Positions 56,265-64,000 of a DNA stretch of 64,000 nt are shown here, piece by piece; position 1 is the stretch's first letter; the number at the start of each line of letters is the position of its first letter. The DNA comes from CAVXYG01 sp963706835 (GTDB lineage Bacteria > Actinomycetota > Actinomycetes > S36-B12 > GCA-2699445), in assembly GCA_963706835.1 (NCBI GenBank), contig CAVPOB010000002.1:124001-188000 (forward strand), given 5' to 3'. Both the position numbers and the translations under genes were made by a program. The notes beneath the pieces were generated by a model, which was not told the origin of the DNA, searched no databases, and saw nothing but the letters and a program-made list of their open reading frames with translations.

Positions 56265-56645
56265 TCAGCCCGTCGTGCCGACTGCGAGGATGTTGCCGTC
56301 GGGATCGCGGAACCAGACGTTGCGCATGGATTCCATGGTGAGCACGTCGCCGTCCCACTCGGCATCCTCCATCTCGAAGGTGTCGAAGGTGACGCCCTGT
56401 TCGCGCAGGCGCGCCACGATCGCGTCGAACTCCTCGCCTGGGACTTGCCAGGCCATCGCGGTGGCCTTGTTGGTCCCGGCGTACTGCGACTCATAGACCA
56501 TGAAACCGCCGTCGCCGGAGGTGAACATCAGGTTGCCGAAGGGGGATGTCTCGTCCACGACGAAGCCGAGGCCCTCGTAGAACGCGCGGGCCCGCTCCAG
56601 GTCGGCCGTGGGGAGCGTTGCACCGGGGGTGTACGTGTTCAGCAT
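56265..56645 (-). CDS. VOC-family protein, copy 2
   Basis: 126 residues from the ATG at 56645 (AAGGAG before it). Same fold as its neighbour: TADLERARAFYEGLGFVVDE at the N-terminus, then TSGDGGFMVYESQYAGTNKA and RNVWFRDPDGNILAVGTTG. The two genes are a tandem duplication with a 62-base gap, likely one transcript. A strong hairpin separates them from the ribosomal operon upstream. Confidence 0.82.
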   Translation of the reverse strand: MLNTYTPGATLPTADLERARAFYEGLGFVVDETSPFGNLMFTSGDGGFMVYESQYAGTNKATAMAWQVPGEEFDAIVARLREQGVTFDTFEMEDAEWDGDVLTMESMRNVWFRDPDGNILAVGTTG

Positions 56646-56711
56646 GATGCTCCTTCCATTCGCGACGCTACGCCGGTGGCTCCGGGCCGCGACCGCCGAA
56701 CGGGCGACACA

Positions 56712-56748
56712 GCAGAGCCCGCCTCCAGGCATCGGAGACGGGCCCTGC
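56712..56748 (-). terminator. Terminator after rplI
   Basis: gcagagcccgcctcc (56712-56726) pairs with ggagacgggccctgc (56734-56748) over 15 positions with two G-T wobble pairs and a 7-base loop, 17 bases downstream of the rplI stop. It should end the rpsF-ssb-rpsR-rplI transcript. No T-run follows. Confidence 0.75.
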
Positions 56749-56764
56749 AGGGGAACGTGGCGGA

Positions 56765-57211
56765 TCAGGCCTCGGTGACCTCGAACTGCACCGTAGCCGC
56801 GACATCGGGGTGGATGTCGATCGTCGCGGCGTGCCGGCCCACGGACTTCACCGGGCTGGTCACCGCGATCTTGCGCTTGTCGACCAGCGGCCCGCCGGCC
56901 CGCTTGATCGCCTCGGCGATGTCGCGCTCGGTGATGCGGCCGAAGAGGCGACCGCCGCTGCCGGTCTTAGCGGCGATGCTGACGGACAGACCCTCCAGCT
57001 GCGCCTTGATCTCGTTGGCGTGGCCGAGATCGCGCACCTCGCGGACATCCCGGGCCCGCTTGATCTGCGTGATCTGCTTCTCAGCGCCCTTGGTCCAGGC
57101 CATCGCAAAGCCGCGAGGGACGAGGTAGTTGCGGCCGTAGCCGTCCTTGACCTCGACGATGTCGCCGGGGATGCCCAGGTTGGGGACTTCCTGCGTCAGG
57201 ATGAGCTTCAT
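56765..57211 (-). CDS. rplI: 50S ribosomal protein L9
   Basis: 148 residues, full length. The start MKLILTQEVPNLGIPGDIVE and GYGRNYLVPRGFA are diagnostic of L9, and the C-terminal domain ends in VQFEVTEA. It binds 23S rRNA near the L1 stalk. Last gene of the rpsF operon, followed by a strong terminator; spacing to rpsR is 11 bases. Confidence 0.98.
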   Translation of the reverse strand: MKLILTQEVPNLGIPGDIVEVKDGYGRNYLVPRGFAMAWTKGAEKQITQIKRARDVREVRDLGHANEIKAQLEGLSVSIAAKTGSGGRLFGRITERDIAEAIKRAGGPLVDKRKIAVTSPVKSVGRHAATIDIHPDVAATVQFEVTEA

Positions 57212-57222
57212 CGTGGTTCCCC

Positions 57223-57468
57223 TCAGCGAGCCGTCGAGGTGTAGGGCAGCAGCGCCATCTCACGGGCGTTCTTGACCGCGGTGGCGATATCGCGCTGGTG
57301 CTGCATGCAGTTGCCCGTCACCCGGCAGGCGCGGATCTTGCCGCGGTCGGAGACGAACTTGCGCAACAGCGACACGTCCTTGTAGTCGATGGAGGTCGTG
57401 CCGTCCTTGCAGAACTGGCAGGCCTTCTTCTTGATCGGTTTCGGCGTCCGCGGTGCGGGTCGTGCCAT
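57223..57468 (-). CDS. rpsR: 30S ribosomal protein S18 (zinc-ribbon form)
   Basis: 81 residues. ACQFCKDGTTSIDYKDVSLL, with RKFVSDRGKIRACRVTGNC, is the C+ form with two Cys pairs (CXXC and C-X5-C) for one Zn; many actinobacteria also encode a C-minus paralogue for Zn-poor growth. It pairs with S6 in the 30S platform. Spacing to ssb is 54 bases. Confidence 0.98.
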   Translation of the reverse strand: MARPAPRTPKPIKKKACQFCKDGTTSIDYKDVSLLRKFVSDRGKIRACRVTGNCMQHQRDIATAVKNAREMALLPYTSTAR

Positions 57469-57522
57469 CGTGGTGCTCCTTCAAGCGAAGCCCGGGGGTG
57501 CCCGGGATGGTCGGTTCGTTGG

Positions 57523-57996
57523 TTAGAAAGGTGGTTCGTCGGATCCCGGGGACGCATTGGCCCACGGGTCCTCCTGCGGGCGGCCGGCACTCTGACCGCC
57601 GCCGCTCCAGCCGCCGGGGCCCCCAGATCCGCGCTCGGGGCGGACGACCTTGGCAGTAGCGTTGCGCAGGGCCGGGCCGACCTCGTCGACCTCGATCTCC
57701 ATGACCGTGCGCTTCTCGCCCTCCCTGGTCTCCCAGCTGCGCTGCTTGAGCCGACCGACGACGATCACCCGCATTCCCTTGGTCAGCGACTCCGAGATGT
57801 TCTCGGCGTACTGACGCCAGGCGCTGCACGACAGGAACAGCGCCTCGCCGTCCTTCCAGTCGTTGGCCTGCCGGTCGAAGAATCGCGGCGTGGACGCCAC
57901 CCGGAAGTTGACGACCGCCTGGCCGGAAGACGTGAAACGGAGTTCGGGGTCGGCAACGAGGTTGCCGATGACCGTGATCTGAGTGTCGCCTGCCAT
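57523..57996 (-). CDS. ssb: Single-stranded DNA-binding protein
   Basis: 157 residues. An N-terminal OB fold (TQITVIGNLVADPELRFTSS, then FLSCSAWRQYAENISESLTK) of about 110 residues is followed by a Gly/Pro-rich tail and the acidic tip SDEPPF, which recruits repair and replication partners. Standard position between rpsF and rpsR in this phylum. Confidence 0.97.
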   Translation of the reverse strand: MAGDTQITVIGNLVADPELRFTSSGQAVVNFRVASTPRFFDRQANDWKDGEALFLSCSAWRQYAENISESLTKGMRVIVVGRLKQRSWETREGEKRTVMEIEVDEVGPALRNATAKVVRPERGSGGPGGWSGGGQSAGRPQEDPWANASPGSDEPPF

Positions 57997-58055
57997 GTCT
58001 GCTCCTTACGTCGGGGCTGGATCGGTGAAGGCTACGTCAGCGTTGCGACAGCGGA

Positions 58056-58346
58056 TCAGGCAGCGTCGCGGCGCAGCACCTTCGTGCGCAGCACCGACTC
58101 GTTCAGGGACAGCTGCCGATCGAGTTCGGCCACCGCCTCGGCGGTGCACTTCACCTCGACTACGGCGTAAATCCCCTCGGACCGCTTGTTGATCTCGTAA
58201 GCGAGCCGGCGCCGGCCCCAGACATCGACCTTCTCCACCGAGCCGCCGGACTGGCGGATCACGTTGAGAAAGGTATCCAGACTGGGCTGAACCGTGCGCT
58301 CTTCCAGGTCGGGAGCCAGGATCACCATGATTTCGTACAGACGCAT
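58056..58346 (-). CDS. rpsF: 30S ribosomal protein S6
   Basis: 96 residues. It begins MRLYEIMVILAPDLEERTVQ and has GRRRLAYEINKRSEGIYAVV, diagnostic for S6. First gene of the operon with ssb, rpsR and rplI. An AGGAGG ribosome binding site lies 11 bases before the ATG and is covered by a leader hairpin, which would let the S6:S18 pair repress translation. Confidence 0.97.
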   Translation of the reverse strand: MRLYEIMVILAPDLEERTVQPSLDTFLNVIRQSGGSVEKVDVWGRRRLAYEINKRSEGIYAVVEVKCTAEAVAELDRQLSLNESVLRTKVLRRDAA

Positions 58347-58405
58347 GTAGGCACCAACCTCCTTCGGACTAAACGGCCGCGGACGATCCGCGGCAGGAGG
58401 GCCAA
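58347..58405 (-). ncRNA. rpsF leader hairpin (probable S6:S18 autoregulatory element)
   Basis: On the minus strand, CCTCCT (58400-58395) is complementary to the rpsF ribosome binding site AGGAGG (58363-58358). Inside lies a perfect 7-bp stem CCGCGGA/TCCGCGG (58393-58387 and 58383-58377) with a 3-base loop, followed by CCG-containing unpaired sequence. This matches the layout of the known S6:S18 leader, where the complex binds a CCG bulge and hides the start site. Confidence 0.65.
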
Positions 58406-58736
58406 CATTCACGATGCAAGACGCATCGCTGTCAGCGTACCCGCGCGATGTTCCGTCTGACCCAAATACTGGCAGCGGCCGACCGGCGCGGCCCGGGCGG
58501 GATCCTGGCGGCGGGGATGGATCCCGCGGTTGTGGATGGTCAGGCGGTTGCGGGTTCGGGCTGTTTGGGCTGCCCGGGCAGCGGCTTCGGCTCAGCACCC
58601 GCGACGCGGCAGATCGAGGTTCCCCCGCCCGGTCGTGAACACGAGCGAGGTGCGTGAAGCGGCTCCTGCCTACTCTGACCCGGAAGCGCACGTGCGACCG
58701 CACAGAGCCGGAAATCGCCTACGACACCTCGGCCTC

Positions 58737-58954
58737 TGCACCTGATGCGGGGGTCTGCACCCGGCGCGGGGGCGACGGATCTGCGCGTGGTTTGCACCCG
58801 GTTTGGGTGTTTGCACCCGGCGCGGGGGCGGATGGACCCCGTGGGGAGCCGATTGGCCCCCGCCACGGGTGCAGACCCCCAAACCGGGTGCAGACACACG
58901 CCGGTGGAGGCCCGCGCGCCCCCGCCGCGGGTGCAAACCCCCACACCGGGTGCA
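58737..58954. repeat. Interspersed GC-rich repeat, cluster D
   Basis: The interval 58406-59154 lies between two divergent genes. Forward dimers begin at 58737 and about 58792; inverted dimers occupy about 58857-58893 and 58918-58954. Half-units are TGCACCCG-N4-GGGGGT as in the other clusters. The promoters of both genes must lie outside this block. No gene is supported in this interval. Confidence 0.85.
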
Positions 58955-59154
58955 GACTCTTCGTCGGAGAGGCTCGCGGACCGCGCGGCTGCGACACCGC
59001 CTCAGCGCCGCCTGCACCGCTCCGCGCCCGGCGCGATCCGCAACCGCACCGCAGACCAGCCGCAACGGCCCCACCGCACCACGACCGCCACCCGCACACG
59101 CCCCACGCCCGACACCCCCGCCCGGCCACCACGACTCCCAATAGGCTCGGCATC

Positions 59155-59944
59155 GTGCGTATCGCGACCTGGAACATCAACTCGATCAACCCCCGGCTGC
59201 CCCGCCTGCAGGCCTGGCTGGAGCGGACGCAGCCGGACATCGTGTGCCTGCAGGAGACGAAGATCCCCGACGCCGACTTCCCGGCCGACGCGCTGCGCGG
59301 AGCTCGGCTACGAGACCGCCCACCTCGGCGACGGCCGCTGGAACGGGGTGGCCATCCTGTCCCGCGTGGGCCTGGCGGAGGTCCGCACCGGGCTGACCGG
59401 CCAGCCCGGCTTCGACGGCAAGCAGGAGCCGCGCGCGATCGCGGCAACCTGCGGCGGGATGCGGGTGTGGAGCCTGTACGTGCCCAACGGCCGCGAGGTC
59501 GGCCACCCGCACTACGACTACAAGTTGGCCTGGCTGGACGCGCTGACCACGACCGCGCGAGAGGATCTGGCACAGCGCCCGGACGATCTGCTGCTGCTCG
59601 GCGACTTCAACATCGCCCCCACCGACGCCGACGTCTGGGACATCGCGCAGTTCACCGGCAGCACCCACGTCACCGACGCGGAGCGGGCGAAACTGGCCGA
59701 TCTGGCCGGTAGCGGACTGACCGAGATCGCGCCGCGGCCGTTGAAGTACGAGATCGCCTTCACCTTCTGGGACTACCGGCAGTTGGCGTTCCCGAAGAAC
59801 CGCGGGATGCGCATCGATCTGGCGTTCGCCGCGCCTGCCACGGCCCGGCGCGTGAAAGATGCCTATGTGGACCGTGAGGCGCGCAAGGGCAAGGGCACGT
59901 CCGACCACGCGCCGATCGTCATCGATCTGGAGGAGCCGTCATGA
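59155..59944 (+). CDS. xthA: Exodeoxyribonuclease III (one single-base frameshift)
   Basis: 262 residues after removing one extra G in CTGCGC[G]GAGCTC (about 59299). It begins with RIATWNINSINPRLPRLQAW and has IVCLQETKIPD (metal Glu), VAILSRVGLAEV, LLLGDFNIAPTD (Asp, Asn), and GTSDHAPIVIDL at the end, the full exonuclease III/AP endonuclease active site. It repairs abasic sites in DNA. The GTG at 59155 starts the gene. It precedes the FemX-like gene by 9 bases. The break is probably a sequence error. Confidence 0.9.
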
Positions 59945-59953
59945 CGCGTCACA

Positions 59954-61075
59954 GTGCGGGTCATCACCGCTGAGGAGCACCTCGCATACATCCGGACCAG
60001 GCCCAGCGTGTCGTTCCTGCAAACGCCGGCCTGGGGCACGGTGAAGGCCGGCTGGCACAGCGAGTCGCTGGGCTGGTTCGACGGCGAGCGCATCCTGGGC
60101 GCCGGTCTGGTGCTGTACCGGTCGGTGCCCCGCCTGCCGCAGCGCAGCCTGGCGTACCTGCCCGAGGGTCCAGACCTGGACTGGACCGGGGAGCGCTACC
60201 CCGAATTCGATCTGAAGGACTGGATGGAGCCGCTGCTGCGGCACCTCAAGCAGCGCGGCGCCTTCACGGTGAAGATGGGTCCACCGGTCCCGGTACGGCG
60301 CTGGTCGGCCGCGACGATCAAGGACGCGATCTCCTCCGGCCAGGCCACCCGACTGCGCGACATCCCCCCGGACTGGCAGGACCCGAAGGGGGTCGCCTTG
60401 ACCGAGCGGCTGCGCCGGGCCCGCTGGGAGCAGGAGGAATCCGAGGGGGCCGGCTTCGGCGACTACCAGCCCCGCTACGTCTTCCAGTTGCCGCTGGCCG
60501 GCAGGACCGAGCCAGAACTGCTCAAGGGCTTCAACCAGTTGTGGCGCCGCAACATCAAGAAGGCTGAGAAGGCCGGCGTGGAGATCTCGCAGGGCACGAT
60601 CGCCGACCTGCCCGCCTTCCACGAGGTCTACGTGGAGACCGCGCAGCGCGACCAGTTCACGCCTCGGCCGCTGGCCTACTTCGAGGGCATGATGCGGGCC
60701 ATGAACGCCGAGGATCCCGACCGGGTCCGCCTCTACCTCGCCCACCACGAGGGCCGCCTGCTCGCCGCCACCACGATGGTCACGGTCGGCAACCACGCCT
60801 GGTACTCCTACGGGGCCTCCAGCAACTCCGGCCGCGACGTCCGCCCCAGCAACGCCATCCAGTGGCGGATGATCCGCGATGCGCTCGCCGGCGGCGCAGC
60901 CGTCTACGACTTGCGCGGCATCTCCGACACGCTCGACCCGGACGACCACCTCTTCGGGCTCATCCGCTTCAAGGTCGCCACCGGCGGCGAGGCGGTGGAG
61001 TACGCCGGGGAGTGGGACTTCCCGCTGCGGCCCGCCTGGCACAAGGCCTTCCAGGCGTACATGGCGAGGCGCTGA
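59954..61075 (+). CDS. FemX/FemAB-like peptidoglycan bridge aminoacyltransferase
   Basis: 373 residues from a GTG at 59954. The FemAB pattern is clear: SFLQTPAWGTVKAGW near the N-terminus, the long helical-arm region RTEPELLKGFNQLWRRNIKKAEK and RVRLYLAHHEGRLLAATTMV, WYSYGASSNSGRDVRPSNAIQWRMI and YDLRGISDTLDPDDHLFGLI. It should add the first amino acid of the cross-bridge to the peptidoglycan precursor lipid II using aminoacyl-tRNA. The downstream alanine racemase-like gene overlaps by no bases (1-base gap), fitting a wall-precursor operon. Confidence 0.9.
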   Translation: MRVITAEEHLAYIRTRPSVSFLQTPAWGTVKAGWHSESLGWFDGERILGAGLVLYRSVPRLPQRSLAYLPEGPDLDWTGERYPEFDLKDWMEPLLRHLKQRGAFTVKMGPPVPVRRWSAATIKDAISSGQATRLRDIPPDWQDPKGVALTERLRRARWEQEESEGAGFGDYQPRYVFQLPLAGRTEPELLKGFNQLWRRNIKKAEKAGVEISQGTIADLPAFHEVYVETAQRDQFTPRPLAYFEGMMRAMNAEDPDRVRLYLAHHEGRLLAATTMVTVGNHAWYSYGASSNSGRDVRPSNAIQWRMIRDALAGGAAVYDLRGISDTLDPDDHLFGLIRFKVATGGEAVEYAGEWDFPLRPAWHKAFQAYMARR

Positions 61076-61076
61076 C

Positions 61077-62310
61077 ATGACGTTCCTGCTGCGCGTCGAC
61101 GGCCACCGCTGGCGTCACACCGTCGACGCCGTGCTGCAGGGCCGCGACGATCCCGGTACCGGTGGACGCGTGGTGCCGGTCGCCAAGAGCAACGGCTACG
61201 GGCTCGGCCAGGCGCTCATCGCGCGGCAGATGCGGCACCGGCAGCGTCCGGTGCTCTCCGTCGGCACCATCTACGAGGCGCTGGAGGAGCATCTGGAGTG
61301 GAACGCCGACCTGCTGGTCCTGACACCGTGGCAGGTGGGCGAGCCGCAGGCCCTGGACGCCTGGCGTCGGGCGCGGCACCGGTACGGCACGATGCTCATC
61401 ACCACGATCGCCGACACGGCCTCCCTGCACGCGATCGCCGAGGAGTCCCTGGCGCATCCGGCGCGACCGATCCGCATCCTGGTCGAAGGTCTGACCTCGG
61501 TGAAGCGGTTCGGATTCCCGCAGCCCGAGCTGCAGGCCGCACTGCGGGAGCCGGTCGTTGTCGAGGCGATGGCAGCGGGCGCCCTGCGGTTCGCCGGGCT
61601 GGCGCTGCACCTTCCGATCGTCCCGCCGCAGGTCGGCGCGGACCGAGCCCACCCGCCACTTGATCGACGAGCCGGCCGCCCAGCCGATGGTCGAGGGCAG
61701 CGGCACCGTCCGGCAGGCCGTGGCATGGGCGCATTGGTGGCTGGCCGAGGTCGGCCGCTGCAGCGAGCATGCCAAAGGGTCCGACGCCGACTTCTCCTGC
61801 GCGGCGGACGTATGGGTGTCGCACCTGAACCACGACGAGTTGCACCAGATGCGGGCGGCGCTGCCTGATGTGCCGGTGCATCCCAGGATCGGGACCGCGC
61901 TGTGGCTCGGCGACATCGGGGCCCTGCAGGCCTACGGCGTGGTGTTGGCCGTGCACCGCGCCGACGCCGGCGGAGCCGGCTACTTCCAGCACCGGCTGCC
62001 CGGCGGATCGCACCTGGTCATCGTCGGCGGCGGCACCAACCATGGGGTGGCCATGAGCGGACCCATCGGTTCGGCGACGCTGCGGCGACGGCTCTCCACC
62101 GCAGCCACCGGACTGCTGGATGCGGTGGGCCGGGTGCCGTCGCCCTTCCGATGGCAGGGCAAGCGGCTGCGCTTCCTGGAGGCGCCGCACGCCTCGGTGT
62201 CCCTGGTGGTCGTGCCCAAAGGTGTGCGCCCGCCCGAAGTGGGAGCGGAACTGCCCTGTCAGGTGCGCTTCAGCACCGCTCGGTTCGATGAGGTGCTGGG
62301 CCTGGAGTAG
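61077..62310 (+). CDS. Alanine racemase-like PLP enzyme (one single-base frameshift)
   Basis: 410 residues after removing one extra C in GAGCC[C]ACCCG (about 61649-61652). PLP lysine motif VPVAKSNGYGLG (Lys about 38) is typical of alanine racemase, with IRILVEGLTSVKRFGF as the next strand and VSHLNHDELHQ, PRIGTALWLGD and LVIVGGGTNHGV following. The rest diverges from classical Alr: the C-terminal domain is beta-rich but short motifs differ, so it may be a paralogue that acts on another amino acid or as a PLP carrier. It is directly behind the FemX-like gene, as in other actinobacteria. Confidence 0.8.
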
Positions 62311-62322
62311 CTGGCCTCAGCG

Positions 62323-62800
62323 CAATCGGGAGTGTGGTGGGCTCCGGTGTCGGCGGCTGGAGCGAGCCGGACGCCCGGTGTGCCCGGGTCGCGTGCCCGG
62401 GTCGCGTGCCCGGGTCGCGTGCCCGGGCGTGCCCGGGTCGCGTGCCCGGGTCGCGTGCCCGGGTCGGTCCAGCTGCATGGTCGGCCTCAGCCCGCTGCGC
62501 CGGGGGACGTCTGCACCCGGTTCGGGGGTTTGCACCCGCCGCGGGGGCGGGGAGTCCGGTATGCGGGGTGTCTCTGCACCCGGTTTGGGGGTTTGCACCC
62601 GCCGCGGGGGCGGAACTGGCCGAATCTGGGCCGACAGCCCCCGCCCCGGGTGCAAACCCCCACGCCGGGTGCACAGTCGCCGCCCCGGAGGCCCACTCAG
62701 CCCCCGCCCCGGGTGCAAACCCCCGCAACGGGTGCACAGTCGCCGCCCCGGAGGCCCACTCAGCCCCCGTCGCGGGTGCAAACCCCCGCAACGGGTGCAC
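62323..62800. repeat. Interspersed GC-rich repeat, cluster E, with conserved left arm
   Basis: It begins 13 bases after the alanine racemase-like stop. The left arm (aatcgggagtgtggtgggct...) matches cluster C. It then has six or seven near-copies of gtgcccgggtcgc (about 62379-62467). Forward dimers start at 62512 and about 62576; inverted dimers lie at about 62637-62673, 62700-62737 and 62763-62800. The last part lies inside the convergent gene. Confidence 0.85.
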
Positions 62801-64000
62801 CGTCGCTCCATGAGGGGCTGCCCGCAGCCCCCGCTCGGGGCGCCGACACCCGCGCGAAGCGCAAGCGCAGTCTCCTCCCCGCCCGATGCAGTGCACCCTG
62901 CGTCGCGATGAGCCAGTCACCGCGGCGGTCCGGTGCCCCGTCGAGGATGCCGCCGCCGGGATCGTCGTAGAGCACACCGCCCTGGGCATCGGCCGGCATC
63001 CGCCCGGCCGGATCGGCGCGCACCGGATCGGCTTGCGGTTGCAGGATGTCCCGGACCACGACGGCTGCCAAGTAGACCACCCCGGCGAGGTGCACGAGGA
63101 TCGCTGCGGCGTACCACTGAGGGCCCAGCCCTCGCACGTCCGGCGTCAGATCGACCAGGTACCACCAGATGGCGACGAAGTAGACGCCCTCGGCGGCCTG
63201 CCAGAGCAGGATGTCGCGCCAGCGGGGACGGGCCAGAACCGCCAGCGGCAGCAGCCAGAGCACGAACTGCGGCGAGTACACCTTGTTCGTCACGATGAAG
63301 GCGGCGACGACGAGGAAGGCGACTTGTGCCAGCCGGGGCGGTCGCGGTGCCAGCAGGATGAGCGCGGCCACGCCAAGACAGCACAGCGCCAGCGCAGCGG
63401 CCGCGACCAGGTTCAGTGCGCTGGCCGGGACGCGATAGCCCAGCTCCGACAGGGCCAGCCACACCGAGCCGAAGTCTTGCCCGCGCTCAGAGGAGAACCG
63501 GAAGAAGGTCGCCCAGCCGTCCCAGGCCGTGACCATGAACGGCAGGTTGACCAGCAGCCAGGCCGCTGCGGCGGCAGCCGAGGGTCTTGGCGAAACCCAC
63601 CATCTGGCGGCGGCGCCAGCAGAGCAGGAACAGGGGTCCAAGGATGAGCAGGGGGTAGAACTTCGCCGCCACCGCCAGGCCCAGCAAGGCCCCCGCCAGG
63701 ACCGGTCTGCAGCGCGACCAGGCCAGCAGCGCCAGGGCCGTCAGGGCGACGGCCCACCAGTCCCAGTTGATGAGACTCGCCAGGACGACCGATGGGGCCA
63801 TTGCCAGGAGCAGCCCGTCCCAGACACGGTGAGGCACGGTGATCGCGGTCGCCGCGAGCGCGACCAGGAAGCAGACCAGCAGCAGTGCGGTCGTCACCCA
63901 GTAGTAGCCCGCGGCGTTGTCGGCGGCGGTGAACAGCCCCGCCAGCCAGGCGAACATGCCCGTGAGCACGGGGTACTCCAGCACCTCGGCCGAGCTGTCC
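62760..64000 (-). CDS. GT87-like membrane mannosyltransferase (partial, one single-base frameshift)
   Basis: The start lies beyond the right edge; about 413 residues are visible after removing one extra G in CTC[G]GCTGCC (about 63583). Many hydrophobic helices (for example LLLVCFLVALAATAITV, LAGALLGLAVAAKFYPLLIL, FLVVAAFIVTNKVYSPQFVL) and the pattern YPVLTGMF, LAVAAKFYP and NKVYSPQFVLWLLPL fit polyprenol-phosphate-dependent mannosyltransferases (DUF2029/GT87), which add sugars outside the membrane. Its C-terminal 20 or so residues (SDGAPVAGVCTRDGG) are encoded inside repeat cluster E. Glycan target unknown. Confidence 0.78.

Overview
The window looks like a chromosomal segment of a high-GC actinobacterium. 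Evidence: very high GC, many GTG starts, the ribosomal/replication order rpsF-ssb-rpsR-rplI-(two VOC genes)-dnaB, a CXXC-type S18, a FemX-like peptidoglycan branching enzyme, lipoproteins with short LAGC-type lipoboxes, and an intein in DnaB. No rRNA or tRNA gene was recognised. The species cannot be named from this sequence.

Layout. 1-2892: a minus-strand operon acs-like / E1 alpha / E1 beta (cut by the left edge). 3454-8102: secreted GH13 alpha-amylase-like lipoprotein, divergent SLC13-type transporter, sigma-70 factor. 8159-13148: DUF5995-like protein, secreted beta-helix protein, small flavoprotein, DoxX-like membrane protein. 13800-16423: a substrate-binding + VWA protein and its membrane/coiled neighbour. 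17014-18891: a tightly coupled three-gene cassette (membrane-anchored small GTPase plus two proteins I do not recognise), the best candidate for an undescribed system. 19150-30781: GH3 glucosidase, AMIN-like lipoprotein, two unknown divergent genes, dCMP deaminase, HdeD, AhpD-like and a CPVCNK membrane protein under a CsoR-type palindrome, an HTH regulator divergent from a hydrolase, acylphosphatase, thioesterase, SDR. 31681-42730: bifunctional APH-like/P-loop kinase, small protein, decayed radical-SAM gene, azoreductase, methyltransferase with a nested repeat array at its 3' end, GNAT, TM0106-type nuclease/helicase, SMP-30, diacylglycerol-kinase-like protein. 43113-46743: response regulator, histidine kinase and multicopper oxidase. 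46910-52266: SDR and TetR, transposase remnant, BCCT transporter, two-gene PD-(D/E)XK cassette. 52641-58346: dnaB to rpsF. 59155-64000: exonuclease III, FemX-like, alanine racemase-like, GT87-like membrane glycosyltransferase (cut by the right edge).

Three things cut across the whole window. (1) A GC-rich repeat family, built from TGCACCCG-N4-GGGGGT half-units, fills five intergenic clusters, each with forward copies on the left and inverted copies on the right; two of them share a longer left arm. (2) At least nine conserved genes are broken only by single-base insertions (about sixteen in total, no deletion needed), including two in dnaB; removing them restores exact reading frames, so most are probably sequence errors and these genes should be read as intact. 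(3) Several RNA or DNA control elements are visible: a leader that hides the rpsF ribosome binding site, strong terminators after rplI and between hdeD and the AhpD gene, a CsoR-like operator, and a TGTGGA cluster before dnaB.
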